Source: Ursus arctos
Lineage: Eukaryota > Chordata > Mammalia > Carnivora > Ursidae
DNA length: 64,000 bases
Direction: 5' to 3'
Assembly (NCBI RefSeq): GCF_023065955.2
Contig: NC_079873.1
Span: 13,344,566 to 13,408,565 of the forward strand
Below the pieces are notes generated by a model. The model searched no databases and had not been told where the DNA came from. It was given only the letters and a program-made list of their open reading frames with translations. Positions 46,810 to 58,250 of this stretch are shown one piece after another. Position 1 is the first letter of the stretch, and each line of letters starts with the position of its first letter. The translations under genes were made by a program, and so were the position numbers.

Positions 46810-46825
46810 CCACCAGGGGGCGCTA
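46810..46825 (+). promoter_or_regulatory. CTCF-binding motif
   Basis: CCACCAGGGGGCGCTA matches the core of the CTCF consensus (CCACNAGGGGGCGCTA) at every position. It lies in otherwise unique DNA about 16.5 kb upstream of the NHS start codon. The core reads on the plus strand, so a loop anchored here would point towards NHS. Occupancy is inferred from the motif only. Confidence 0.72.
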
Positions 46826-47924
46826 CAAACTTCCCTGTGGGTGGAGGTCGGGAACTCCGTGGAGGGGACCTTCCCTTCTGTAAGTTGCTGTTCCCTCTGG
46901 AAAGCTCTCAGAGAGCTTTCCAGGGTAATTGGGAGTCCCCTCTCTCACTTTCCTCCCTAACACAACCAGACAGTTATGTGGGTCTGACCGTCTGTGCTAA
47001 AGTTTGAGGAGCATCAAAGGGAGAAAAACCACATGTGAAGAAAAGGCTGTGAAACCTCAGGACCCTGAGGAGTTTAGGTGTTCACAGGGGGCTCTTAGAG
47101 GCACACTCCAGTTCCTGTCCTTGTCCCCTGCCCTCAAGTCTTCTCCTCTCCTGGAATCTCCTCCTTCTTCCACCTCTGCATCTCCCTTTTGAAATGTTCA
47201 CCCACTACAGCTGTTCTCACCCCAGGATACACCCTTTCCTTCAGCAGGACCTTTCCCCCAGTGTGCATTAGTCAACACGTACCTCTGCAGCCTCCCAGGG
47301 GTGCTGGTCTGCCCACTGTCTCTCCAGACCTGCCTGCTGACGTCAGATTGTCCAAAGGTAGCTGTGGATCTCTCAGTCTCTCAGTCTCTCTCTTTCTCCC
47401 CTGCACACACGTGTGCCCCCCTACACACACACACACACACTTACAGGGATCTCCCAAAGACAGATATGAATTCTCAGAGCCAACACAGTCTACATCCAGA
47501 AGGGGGAAGAGAACTGTTTCCCTAAGTGCCTCCATGGTGTGTAAGACCCCTCTTTCACAGGGCATGTGGTACTTCACATTGTTTACAGTCTCAGTTGGTT
47601 CTTCCATCCATTTTTCCCTTTTAAGTCGTTCAGCTTTGGGCCTCTGGAAACCGACTCTTTAGCAGCTTCGCCTTTAGCTAGACAAAGACCCAGTTCAGGC
47701 ATTGAAATAACCACCTGTGAGAGCCATTGCATTTCTTCGCTAAGGTTCCTCCTGTGCCTTGGTCTCTATCTGGGGAGGGGCTTGGTTCCATTGCCCCAGG
47801 TTCCTGTACCTTCTCTCTAGACCCACACAACCCTCTGGGGGGGGGTGGTGCTGAGGTTCTTTTCACACATCTTTTGCCCCAATGAATGACTCATCAATCC
47901 TGTGAGCTAGGAATTGGCCTTCAT

Positions 47925-47967
<43 letters not shown>

Positions 47968-47999
47968 TATATCACATCCACAACCAAGTCTTTGAGATG
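46826..47999. other. Intergenic stretch with (CA)n and (CT)n microsatellites
   Basis: A short (CA)n at 47424-47441 and a (CT)n run at 47928-47962. The remainder is unique-looking. The 157-codon frame 47189-47662 is low-complexity and unsupported. Confidence 0.55.
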
Positions 48000-48420
48000 T
48001 GATCACCTTGACTTTTTTCTGGAATCTATGGACCTCTCTCCATCCCCTCTTCTCCTCCATGCCCACTGCTTCCTCCACATTGGCTGCCAGTCCCCTCATC
48101 ATCCTGTCCCATCCTTTATGTGACATTGCTCTTCACTTTTTTAAAAAATATTTTAATTTTGTTCTTTAAGTAGGCTCTACACCCAACATGGGGCTTGAAC
48201 TCATGACCTCAAGATCAAGAGTCATTAGCTTTACCCACTGAGCCAGCCAGGCACCCCTGCTCTTCACTTTTCACTACTTGTATGTGGTTGTGCCTCCTGC
48301 ATCTGAATTGTCAGCTCCATGAGGGCAGGGGTTTCTCCATCTGATTTACTGCTGCACATCTTGTGCCTAGCACAGGGCCTGGCAGGTCGCAGGAACTCAA
48401 TACTGATTTGCTGAATGAAT
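48000..48420 (+). mobile_element. LINE-2 3'-end fragment, interrupted by a SINE
   Basis: TCAGCTCCATGAGGGCAGGG... CTTGTGCCTAGCACAGGGCC... TGATTTGCTGAATGAATGAG (48300-48422) is the L2 terminus in sense. Diverged L2-like sequence precedes the SINE at 48141-48257. Confidence 0.75.
48141..48257 (-). mobile_element. Short Can-SINE inserted in an L2 remnant
   Basis: Antisense SINE with a T-rich tail start, TAGGCTCTACACCCAACATG and ending GAGCCAGCCAGGCACCCC. Flanked by the perfect 14-bp duplication TGCTCTTCACTTTT at 48127-48140 and 48258-48271. At 117 bp it lacks most of the GA-rich body seen in the other copies, an internally shortened variant. Confidence 0.95.
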
Positions 48421-48597
48421 GAGCAAATTGTTGAGTCCAATTTACTTATTTTAGAGGCTAGAGAGATTAGGCTCCTAGTGCAGTCTTGCATACAGCAAGC
48501 TGTCAGGGAATACCTGGTGGATAAATGAATATTTCTTTTGCTCAAGGCCGCATAGCTAATTAGTGGCTGCATTTAAATGAAGTCTTCTAATTCCAGT

Positions 48598-48992
48598 TGA
48601 TTCTTAAACTTCGCTGTGTGTTAGAAACCCCAGAGAAGTTTAAAAAATCCTGATGCCCAGGCTGCACCCTAAACCAATTAAACCAGAAATTTTTGCCGGG
48701 GTTGCTGGTGGGGACCAGAGTATCAATATTTTTTGAGTGGAGGGGTAGAGAGAAAGAGAGAGAGAGAAGTGGGGGAGCAGCAGAGGGAGAGGGAGAGAGA
48801 GAATCCCAAGCAGACTCAACACCCCAGCATGGAGCCCTACATAGGGCTGGAACCCACAACCCTGAGATCATGCCTGGAGCAAAAATCAAGAGTCGGAGGC
48901 TTAACCAACTGAGCCACCCAGTAGCCCCCAGAGTATCGATATTTTAAAAAACTTTCCAGATGATTCCAGCATGCAGCCAAGGTTGAGAACCA
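48598..48992 (+). mobile_element. MER5A-like non-autonomous hAT transposon, split by a SINE
   Basis: The left part (48598-48732) reads like the MER5A consensus (TTAAACTTCGCTGTGTGTTAG... GATGCCCAGGCTGCACCC), and the right part (48929-48992) gives CAGATGATTCCAGCATGCAG... GGTTGAGAACCA. The SINE at 48733-48928 interrupts it. The MER5-type identification is by eye. Confidence 0.8.
48733..48928 (-). mobile_element. Can-SINE nested in a MER5-type DNA transposon
   Basis: Antisense SINE ending CTGAGCCACCCAGTAGCCCC, with a GAGAGAAAGAGAGAGA body. Flanked by CAGAGTATCAATATTTT (48716-48732) and CAGAGTATCGATATTTT (48929-48945), a 17-bp duplication with one difference. Confidence 0.95.
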
Positions 48993-51099
48993 TATTAAAT
49001 CATGAGGTAGGACTCAGATAATCTCATACTTCTCATACTGCATCTAATAGAAAAGCTTTGAGAAAAATCAGAAGCTTTACTGAGTGAATTGAACGTTCCA
49101 TTCACATATGCAGAAACAGTGGCAGCTTGTGGGGGAGGGGGCACATCATTGTGTTGGGTTGAGACTGTCCTGTGGGGAGAGCCGGCATGTGTTCATCTCC
49201 AGAAGTGAACCCTGAAGGCAGAGAAATGGTTTTGTGAGGTGGCCGGAGGCACTGGAAGAAAGTAAGTAATGCCAGTGTATGTGAGACTGGTTACCGGGAA
49301 GCTGTTCCCTAAGAATCCTCTTAGACCACAGAAGAGTCACTCCAGGGACTTGGGGAGGATTCTTTGTTGGTGCCATTTAAAACGGACCAACCTCCAGCTG
49401 TGTTTGCCAGGAAACCATTTTAGACAGTGATGGAGAAAAGGCCATAGGAGTCATTCCCCCCCCCCCCAGAAAAACATCGTGCTGGCTATAGCAGTGCTCG
49501 GTGGCCTATTTCAGCCCAGAATTGCTAAGCCCTTTCGTGGAGGCTTGTTTTCAGAACTGCCACATGCGAAGCTGGGAATTACGACTTAAAAGAGAAGTGA
49601 GAAAATGCCTAGGGAATGCTGGAAGTCATGGAGATCCCTGGGAGAGAGCGCCATGCTCAGGGATCTCAACTCTGGGCCCCAGGCTCTCCACTTTGGGGCT
49701 ACCCTAACCACAGAGGGCCAACTTCATCCAAGTCAAACTCCTTACAGTGACAACTTCTTAAATTCATGACAGGAGTTCTTACAACATGAGGAAACAGCAA
49801 AGCAGACCACAATTCAGTAGCACAGAACAGGATTTGCTTTTCTCTCTTTGTAATATACATAATAAATAGATGCCGACATTGATATATAAAGAGCTCTTAT
49901 AAAGTAGTTAGGTATTATAACTCAATATAATGTTTAATTAAAATATTATCTTTACGTGGTCTATACTTCTATTTACAATGAATTGCTCTAGGGGGTTTTG
50001 CAGAGCCATGAAGGTGCATGCATGGGCAGACCTGTCAATTAGTTCTAGGTTTTAGCCACTCCATTTGGCATATATGGGAGAACAAGACTAAGGAGGAAGA
50101 AAGGTCATACAGATTTCAGGGATTTAATGAGATGGGGGTCCTCTGTTTCTGGTGGGGAAAAAAAAACAGTCGTTGTAAAGCTGTTTTAAATTTGTTGGTC
50201 CAAACGGAAACTCCATTTGGGTATCTTCTCTTACCTTCCAGATCACACAGTTCTCTTTGGTTATTTCTGTTGTACACACTGCTTTGTACTTGTGGTGTAG
50301 ACAGAGTCTATGATGGGTATTTCATGTGTTTTAAAATTGAAAACAATAAAGCAGCATGCACGAGCTCAGCTTGGATGAATATTGAACACCACTGTTTGGA
50401 AACATGGAGGCTTGGAATTGAAAGGGTCATTTAGTTCAGTCCCTTCCCTCTAGGTATTCGAATATTTCACACCAAGATGTTGAGTTTGGAAACATTCTAA
50501 AAGATCTCTAGGACTGGAGGATCTATCAACTCAGTTCAGGGTTTCTATAGTCCAGAGGCTTATATTATCTGGTTCATTTCACATCCTAGCGTACTTTCTT
50601 CCTTGATTGAGCCCAATACTTCTTGTTCAGACACACTAAAGTACCACAAGACAGGTTCTAGGGCCCAGGAGGGCTCCGTGGACTGTGGGATACCAGTGAG
50701 GGGGTCACCCTGGAGCTGGACAATGAAGGAGTGAAGCAGAGGCGGACAGTGTCTTGTTTTTAAATAGGTAAGGACTATTACACAACTACCTACCAATATA
50801 GCGCAAGATAGGTGAAGTTCCCTGGGATGCTAGAGTTCCCAGTCCAGCCAGTGACATGAGAAGCATAGTCATTCACATCATATGTGACCCCAGAGATCAA
50901 CTATCTCAACATTTCTATTTTATGGACACTATCAACCCATTTGAAAGTGACATGCCATCTTTTCAATCCCTTAACATATTAAAAAATCATTTGATCATTT
51001 TTGTATTTCGAATGATAAAAAAAGAACCCACTTTTAAGCAAATACTATTTAATTTTGGACTAACAAGTAATTAAAGTTATACAAAGAAATTAATTTTCT
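48993..51099. other. Intergenic stretch, no gene seen
   Basis: C-run at 49457-49466 and an AT-rich patch at 49850-49990. The 138-codon frame 50018-50434 has no recognisable domain. No confident repeat. Confidence 0.5.
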
Positions 51100-51330
51100 T
51101 AGTAGACTACATATATATAGTATAGTATATATGTATAGTATATATATAGTATATATAGCATATATATACATATATAGTATATATACATATATAGTATATA
51201 TATTGTATATAGTATATATAGCATATATATACATATAGTATAGTATATATATAGTATATATATAGCATATATATATCCATTTTAAATTTATATATATATG
51301 GTATATATATATATACTATAATAGTATACT
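51100..51330. repeat. AT-rich tandem satellite, TATATATAGTATATATAGCATATATA type
   Basis: About 230 bp made almost entirely of TATAGTATATA, TATACATATATAG and TATAGCATATATA modules, with many self-complementary segments able to form hairpins or cruciforms. The frame over it (51049-51234 on the minus strand) is repeat translation. Confidence 0.93.
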
Positions 51331-51609
51331 ACTATTCACAATCTGTAAAGACAAATTTTGGTATTTGTCTATTTAATAAGGGATGCATTTTATTGGCCTT
51401 AAATTGCTTATGTAAGAAACATTAGAATATGTCAACAGATTGATTTTAAATTCACATATTGTATGTGGTCACAGACTGAACGTATATTCAAGTTCAGTGG
51501 TCATTTAAATTTATGTTCAGGGATCAAAAGAGACAAAAGCTATTTTCATGAGATGATGTTAACAATTCTTTCATTTTGTGCTTTTTTATATGTGACCCAT
51601 CTTGGGGTT

Positions 51610-51916
51610 TTAAAAAATAACGTGTGGTGGTATTTGCAGGTGGGGCCTTCGGGAGGTGATCAGGGCTAGGTGATGCCATGAGGGTAGGGCCCCATGATGG
51701 GACTGGTGCCTTTCCAAGCAGAGGAAGAGCCCTTCCTCTCTCCACACCATAGAGAAGGCAGCCTACAAGCCAGAGGGCCCTCACCAGAGCCCAACTCTGC
51801 TGGTGCCCTGAACTCAGGCTTCCCGCCTCCAGAACGGTAAGAGATCAGTGTCTGTTGTTTAAGTCGCCCTGTCTATGGTATGTTGTTATGGCAACCCGAG
51901 TGGACTAAGGCACAGT
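51610..51916 (+). mobile_element. MST/MLT1-type ERVL-MaLR LTR (3' part)
   Basis: AGGTGGGGCCTTCGGGAGGT, GGGACTGGTGCCTTTCC, GAGGGCCCTCACCAGAGCCC, CGCCTCCAGAACGGTAAGAG, TGTTGTTTAAGTCGCCCTGT and CAACCCGAGTGGACTAAGGC follow the MaLR LTR consensus to its end. Solo LTR, non-coding. Confidence 0.92.
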
Positions 51917-52900
51917 ATGACAGGAAAGTTCTGGTGCTGTTATTTGTGAGCATAACAATTTACAGTGTGGATAGTCTATATTAACCCAAAATGCAAATGC
52001 AAAATGTATATAATCATCATAATACTTTCACTTTTGCATTAGTTTTTCAGGTACCACTAATATCCTGATGTGTGTGTAAGATCTGGATCAGTTGAATACT
52101 GATCTAAAGGAAATGATCATTTTATTTTCCTTTTATGTGTCTCATGAACTTCTATTTCAATATTAAGAATTCTTATGCATCTTTTTTTATCCGATGGTCG
52201 ATTGAGGTTGCAAGAGAAATGCTTTACTATTATTGGTTAACACAATTAGGACATTAGAGCAGTGAGTACTAATGTGCTGGCTAGCTGTACTGAGTGGAAT
52301 GATGATCAACTCTGTGAGTTATGAGCAAGCCCCTCTATTTCTATGAGCTTTAATTCAAACAAGGAAATTTTTAGATGGTTAGTTCAAAGGGGGGAAATGA
52401 AAAATTTATATTCTTTATTAATTAAAAAAAATGGAGGCAGACAGGTCAGGTTCCCGTTAGCAGAAGCTGCAGTGAGGCATGTTTGCTGCAGTGCCTTAGT
52501 GAGGGAGAGCTCTCAGGAGGGACCTGTGAAGTGTGGGGGAAGCAGGGTGGGCAGGGGAAGGAGCTAAGCAAACATGTGGATTCAGGAGAAGGCGGCCTCA
52601 GCCTGATCCCATGGAGAGTTCTAGAGTGTGAATATCAGCACAGAGTGCATTCTGCACTGTTCCACTGAGTCACTGACCACGGGCTGCCCTTCTGGGGGGA
52701 CTTGAGCTCTTGGGGGGCTCCACTGAAATCTGGGAAAGCCTGCAGAGCAGTCTGTAGCTATGAGCAGTGAGCATCTGCAGCGAGCATTCGCAGAAGTGCG
52801 GGGCTGAGTGAGCCAACCAAGGGAAGGAAGCTAGAAGGGAATCACCATCATCTACTACAGATATCATTTCTTTGTATTATTTTAAGTATATAGACCCACT
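51917..52900. other. Intergenic stretch, no gene seen
   Basis: AT-rich at 51.9-52.4 kb, then a more GC-rich unique part. No repeat or gene recognised. Confidence 0.5.
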
Positions 52901-52913
52901 AGAGCCATCTTTT

Positions 52914-54841
52914 TTAAATTTACATTTTATTTAGTGAACATACAGCACAGTTTCTGGGGTAGAATTCAAGGATTCATCACTTACACACAACACCCAGTGC
53001 TCATCACAAAAATGCCCTCCTTAATGCCCTTCACCCATCTATCCCATCCCCCCATCCTCCTCCCTCCATCAAGCCTCAGTTTGTTCTCTATCGTTAAGAG
53101 TCTCTTATGGTTTATATCCCTCTCTCCCTTCCCCCCACCCTTGCCATATGTTCACCTGTTTTCTTTCTTAAATTCCACATATGAGTGAGATCATATGGTA
53201 TTTGTCTTTCTCTGACTGACTTATTTCACTTAGCATAATACACTCTAGCTGCATCCACATCCTTGCAAATGGCGGGATTTCATTCTTTTTGATGGCTGAG
53301 TAATATTCCACTGTATAGATGTACCACCTCTTCTTTATCCATTCATCAGTTGAGGGATATGTGGGCTCTCTCCATAGTTTGGCTCTTGTTGATAATGCTG
53401 CAATAAACACTGGGGTGCATGTGCCCTTTTGCACCTGTATTTTTATATCTTTTGGGTAAATACCTAGTAGTGCAATTGCTCGGTCATAGGGTAGTTCTGT
53501 TTTCAACTTTCTGAGGAACCCCCATGCTGTTCTCCAGAGTGACCGCACCAGTTTGCATTCCCACCACCAATGTAACAGGGTCCCCCTTTCTCCACATCCT
53601 CACCAACACCTGTTGTTTCTTTTGTTGTTAATTTTCGCCATCCTGACAGGTATGAGGTGGTATTTCATTGTAGTCTTGATTTGTATTTCCCTGATGATCA
53701 GTGATGTTGAGCATTTTTTCATGTGTCTGTTAGCCATCTGGACATCTTTGGAAAAGTGTCTATTCATGTCTTCTGCCCCTTTCTTAAATGGGTTATTTGT
53801 TTCTTGGGTGGTGAATTTGAAAAGTTCTTTATAGATTCTGGATACTAACCTTTTATCTGATATGTCATTTGCAAATATCTTCTCCCATTCCGTAAGTTGC
53901 CTTTCAGTTTTGTTGATTGTTTCCTTCACTGTGCAGAAACTTTTTATCTTGATGAAGTCCCAATAGTTAATTTTTGCCTTAGTTTCCCTTGCCTCCGGAG
54001 GCACGTCTAATAAGACCTTGCTAGGGCCGAGGCCAAAGAAGTTGCTGCCTGTGCTCTCCTCTAGGATTTTGATGGACTCCTGTCTCACATTTAGGTCTTT
54101 CATCCATTTTGAATTTATTTTTGTATATGGTGTAAGTGGTCTAGTTTCATTCTGCATATTGCTGTCCAGTTTTCACACCATTTGTTGAAGAGACTTTTTC
54201 CATCAGATAGTCTTTCCTGCTTTGTTGAAGATTAGTTGACCCCATAGTTGTGGTCCATTTCTGGGTTCTTTATTCTGTTCCATTGATCTATGTGTCTGTT
54301 TTTGTGCCAGTACCATACTGTCTTGATGACTACAGCTTTGTAATAGAGCTTGAAATCCAGAATCATGATGCCTCCAGTTTTGTATTTCTTTTTCGGGATT
54401 GCTTTAGCTATTCAGGATCTTTTGTGGTTCCATACAAAGTTTAGGATTGTTTGTTCTAGCTCTGGGAAGAATGTTGGTGTTATTTTGATAGGGGTTGCAT
54501 TAAATGTGTGGATTACTTTGGGTAGTATAGACATCTTAAATTAAAAAAATGTTTTAAAGATTTTATTTGTTTGAAATGAGGGCAGGAGCAGAGAGAGAGG
54601 GACAAGCAGACTGCACACTGAGCATGGAGCCTGACATGGGGCTTGACCCCACGACCCTAAGATCATGACCTGAGCTGAAATCAAGAGTTGGATGCTCAAC
54701 CGACTGAGCCAGCCAGGACACCCGGGTAGTATATGTATTTTAATGATGTTTCTTCTTCCAATCCATGAGCATGGAATGCTTTTCCATTTCTTTGTGTCCT
54801 CTTCAATTTCTTTCATCAGTATTCTATAGTTTTCAGAGTAT
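52914..54841 (-). mobile_element. LINE-1 (5'-truncated, antisense) with nested SINE
   Basis: Minus-strand reading gives the ORF2 C-terminal half. The frame 54157-53600 carries [16 protein letters not shown] and [20 protein letters not shown]; 53548-53168 carries WIKKRWYIYTVEYYSAIKK and IMLSEISQSEKDKYH. A 3' UTR follows down to 52914. Frame breaks at about 53.55-53.60 kb and 54.16 kb make it non-functional. Near-matching flanks AGAGCCATCTTTT (52901-52913) and AGAACCATCTTTT (54842-54854) form a 13-bp duplication with one difference. It is more diverged from its relative at 33.9 kb in ORF2 and interrupted by a SINE at 54539-54723. Confidence 0.94.
54539..54723 (-). mobile_element. Can-SINE nested in the 52.9-54.8 kb L1
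   Basis: Reverse-complement SINE ending at GAGCCAGCCAGGACACCC (diverged head). It is flanked by GGGTAGTATAGACATCTTA (54520-54538) and GGGTAGTATATGTATTTTA (54724-54742), a 19-bp duplication with about 15 matches. This points to an older insertion than the SINE at 34.5 kb. Confidence 0.92.
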
Positions 54842-54884
54842 AGAACCATCTTTTGAATACACAAACTGTTTGTTATGGAACAAT

Positions 54885-55035
54885 GATTATTTAATATTGT
54901 TTAACTGGAAAGTAAGCACCACGAGGGCAAGTCTTTTCTTTTTTCTGTTTAATTCACCGGTGGCTCCTTGGTTCCTAGAATAGTTGCAGACAGTTGTAGG
55001 TTTTCTGTTGAATAACATCTATGGAATGCATGAAC
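54885..55035 (+). mobile_element. LINE-2 3'-end fragment
   Basis: AAGTAAGCACCACGAGGGCA... TTCTGTTTAATTCACCGGTG... TTCTGTTGAATAACATCTAT resembles the L2 terminus. It abuts the second L1. Confidence 0.65.
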
Positions 55036-57099
55036 GAGGAAGATCTAGAACCCTGGTAGTGTGAATTTTGGAGCCCTGCTTTGTAAGGAATTGGCACTCC
55101 TGTCAGTCAGAAGCGCATTTGAGTGCATGTATAGACTAGCTGACCCAAATAGGGGGTTATTTTTCTCACATACAAGAAATTTGGAAGGGGTGGGAGTCTA
55201 GGTCTAGTGAGCACTCTGTTCTATCTTTTATTCCCCAGGAGCCTTACCTCTATGCATGAGGCTTTCATCCTCACGTATGTGACAGTCACAGGACAGCCCT
55301 TCCATCTCAGCCCCAAGTCCTTTCACCAGGGCCAAGGAGAGAGAGAGGAAGAATCAAGAAGGGCAGCACCTTGGGGGGAGAAAACGTTCCTAGAAATCTC
55401 TAGCAGCTGTCCGCATAGGTGTTTTTATCCAGAACTGCATCATCATCTGGCCAACCCTAAAGGTGAGGGAACCTAGGATGGTGAGCAGATTGGCTGGTGT
55501 CAGTGCCACCAGGAACGAAATTGAAATTCTGTTAGAAAAGAAAAAAAATGGATAGTGGGTAAGCAAAGGACGGTTTCTGCCACTGTAGCAGAACTACATA
55601 AGTCCTACGGGTGGTTCAAAACCAATACCCTTTCCCAAGGGCAAATAAAGGCAACGTAAAATAAAAATGGAAAATAATTTTTAAAACTCAAACCCTTTTC
55701 TTTTTTCCTCTCTTTTTCACTTTCCCCAGCCTTTTATTATGACTTTCCTAGCAACCAGGGGTGAAGTTCTCCCCAGAGTCAGTAGGAAATACTTTAAACA
55801 TGTTTCAAAATAAATCCAACTGTTTATTTTCGTCTTAGTGACCTGATATTCCATCTGTATGCTAGTAAGCGTATAGGATGGTCACGTTTTAACTTCTTTT
55901 CTCTTCAATAGGAAACTCGGACTCCTGGAATGTTTCGGCTAGTGTTGCTCTTACTACAGGAGACTCCTAGGTGCTATCGTTCCTTATGGTGAGTCTTGTG
56001 TTTCTCCATGGAGAAGCTTTCATTATTTCCAGACTCTTATTGAACCATTATGAGACCGTTGAGACAGGATGAGAAATAAAAATGTCTACTTTGTGCACTG
56101 GGCTGTTATTCCTGGATCTTTACAATTGAGGTGGAGAAAGAAAACACCTCCGGAAAAATAATTTAAGAGGCATGGCTGGTCGGTTGTCTCACGTTTGGTC
56201 CCAGGAGCCCTGTAGTTCATGTGCAAATATGAAAAGGGCCACGTAAGTAAATTTCGGTGACATTTTTTATTTAAAAACCTCCCGCTGACAAAATCACCTT
56301 TTCCACCAAACATCATCTCGGCACACAATTTAAAGGCTGGCCCATCCAGTGAAGTGTCTTTGTGCCATGAGTTCTAGAGTTTCTTTTATAGAGTTCTTTC
56401 TCTGAATGGTCATATTGTGTTGGAATTAGTGTGTTGACCTCTTTGTGCCTTTGTGTTCCCCATTCATAAAAAAAAAAAAATTGGCTGTAGTTTCTGATTG
56501 TATTGACGTGGAGGCACGGAGTCAAGTATCCTGACCCCAAAATACTTACCTCACACTAGCAGCATCATTTTCCAGGGCAAGACACCGTTTCTGCAAGTAG
56601 ATTTGTTAGGTTGATCAGAAGGGTTGAACCGTTCCTTCCAAAGAAGCAGACTTTTGCCCACTGTTGCTAATTGGCTAGATACTGGGTTTTTTGTTTGTTT
56701 GTTTGTCTGTCTGTTTCTTCTAGCGTGTCTTATGGAATATCATATATTATTATCTCAGTGAGTTTCCTGTGGGGATGTTAACTTGTTCTACACCCACATA
56801 AAATACTTTATTCTCTGGTTTTCTTATTAGATTTACTAACATGTCATTGTTGTACGATTACCGTTTAACTGCCCAGGAAGAAGAAAGAACATGCTATTAT
56901 ACAACTCTTGGCAAAGCCAACACCAACGTAGGGAAATCATTAAGCTTCAGAAAGTTTTAACTTTCTTGTGCCCAATTTCTTATCATTAATCCAAGGCTGG
57001 TGTTCTTCCCCGACCCCGTCATCTTGTAAAGGAACTCAAGGGAGAACAGCTGACCGGGAACTGGAGAAGGGACAGAAATCAGGCTGAGCCCCAGCCACT
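55036..57099. other. Intergenic stretch, no gene seen
   Basis: Mostly unique sequence with an A-run at 56468-56480 and a TTTG/TCTG-rich patch at 56689-56720. Part of 55.13-55.5 kb (GCTGACCCAAATAGGGGGTT... AGCCTTACCTCTATGCATGA) may be an old repeat. No gene. Confidence 0.5.
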
Positions 57100-57900
57100 T
57101 CCGGTGCCGGCACTTACATCAGTGATTCATCAAACTAATGGGGAATTCTAATTCGGTGCTTTGCTCCCCTTAAGCCCTGTAATTGCGGTGTCTCTGAACC
57201 CAAAGGAAACACGTTGCGCTCTGCGTGCCCAGGCGCATAGCTTTTAAATCTTCATAACTCTGTAATTACTACAGCGCTTTCCTTCAAATCTGGCTCAATT
57301 TCACTTCCTTAATGAGCACTACAATCTTGATAAAGTTTGCAGTTTGCTGCCTCTGCTGTTCACAAGGACTCCGTCCCAGACTGATAATGCGAGTTGTAGA
57401 TTGCACTCGCTCAAGTTCCTCTCAAAAAAGAGCTGATTTATTTCAGGACCACCGCAGTCGAAAGCACTTCCTCTGGGTCAAGGCCAGCGCCGGGTGTTTT
57501 CGTCACAGAAGGGTGCTTGGAAAGCAAATTCTACACAGTTCAAGAAAAGGGGAGGTGTGGGGGGAGCCTATGAACCCTTGGGGGACGGCCGTTCAGCTTT
57601 ATTAGCGCCCTGCGCTCTAGAGACGGTGCTTCATTTTACCCAACTGAAGACTTCCCTTATAGCAAATATATGAAAAATCGACTTCCTCCTTATAAACAGA
57701 GCCCTGCCAAAGAGTGAAAATTACAAATCGGCTTTAAAAAGTCAACAATATAATTTCCACATTCTTTCTCCTACCAACTGGTTTCCAGGATTTTTTAAAA
57801 GACTCGTTGGAAGTGCCATTTCATGATTCTAGTCAACAGCACGTCTTCTCTTGCAGCTGGCTGGAGGGTCTCTTAATTTTCGCCACTGTTTTGCTTTCAA
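57100..57900. promoter_or_regulatory. Candidate conserved non-coding element upstream of NHS
   Basis: Repeat-free and compositionally balanced, with several homeodomain-type cores (CTGTAATTGC, TGTAATTACTAC, CTTAATGAGC), CATCAAACTAATGGGGAATT and scattered CpGs. It lies about 6 kb upstream of the NHS exon. The features resemble developmental enhancers, but conservation cannot be tested here. Confidence 0.35.
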
Positions 57901-58079
57901 CCACGTGCTGATGCTTGGGCCCAGCTTTAGTTTTCCTGTTTCTAAGCTGGAAGAACCAGCACGGAACCCAGCGTTGCATTCAGAATCCCTGTATTCCCCG
58001 CAGACGCAGACGGTGTTAATGGCTCTGGGACTCTGAGTTGCGCTTAATTCTGGTGATGTTCTACCTTGATCTGTTTACA

Positions 58080-58250
58080 TGTCTATTTACCGTACTAGAC
58101 TCCACCCTTTGAGAGCGGTGTTTACGTCTTCTTTCGTTTTCTATCCCTGGCAGCCAACAGAGGCCTGAGCACCCAATAGATGTCTGCACTCAGTAAATAA
58201 AGCTTCCAGTAAATGTTTGTTGCATAACCAGAAGAACGAATCAGTGAATG
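58080..58250 (+). mobile_element. LINE-2 3'-end fragment
   Basis: CTAGACTCCACCCTTTGAGA... CCTGAGCACCCAATAGATGT... GTAAATGTTTGTTGCATAAC is the L2 terminus in sense. Confidence 0.7.

Noticed and set aside
47189..47662. 157-codon plus-strand frame
   Set aside because: Low-complexity Ser/Pro/His-rich translation over pyrimidine-rich DNA and a CA repeat, with no homologue recognised.
47421..47965. CA and CT runs as a CRISPR-like array
   Set aside because: Simple microsatellites without spacers; the genome is eukaryotic.
50018..50434. 138-codon plus-strand frame beginning MHGQTCQLVLGFSH
   Set aside because: No protein family or splice signals recognised; isolated in AT-rich intergenic DNA. Length alone is not convincing.
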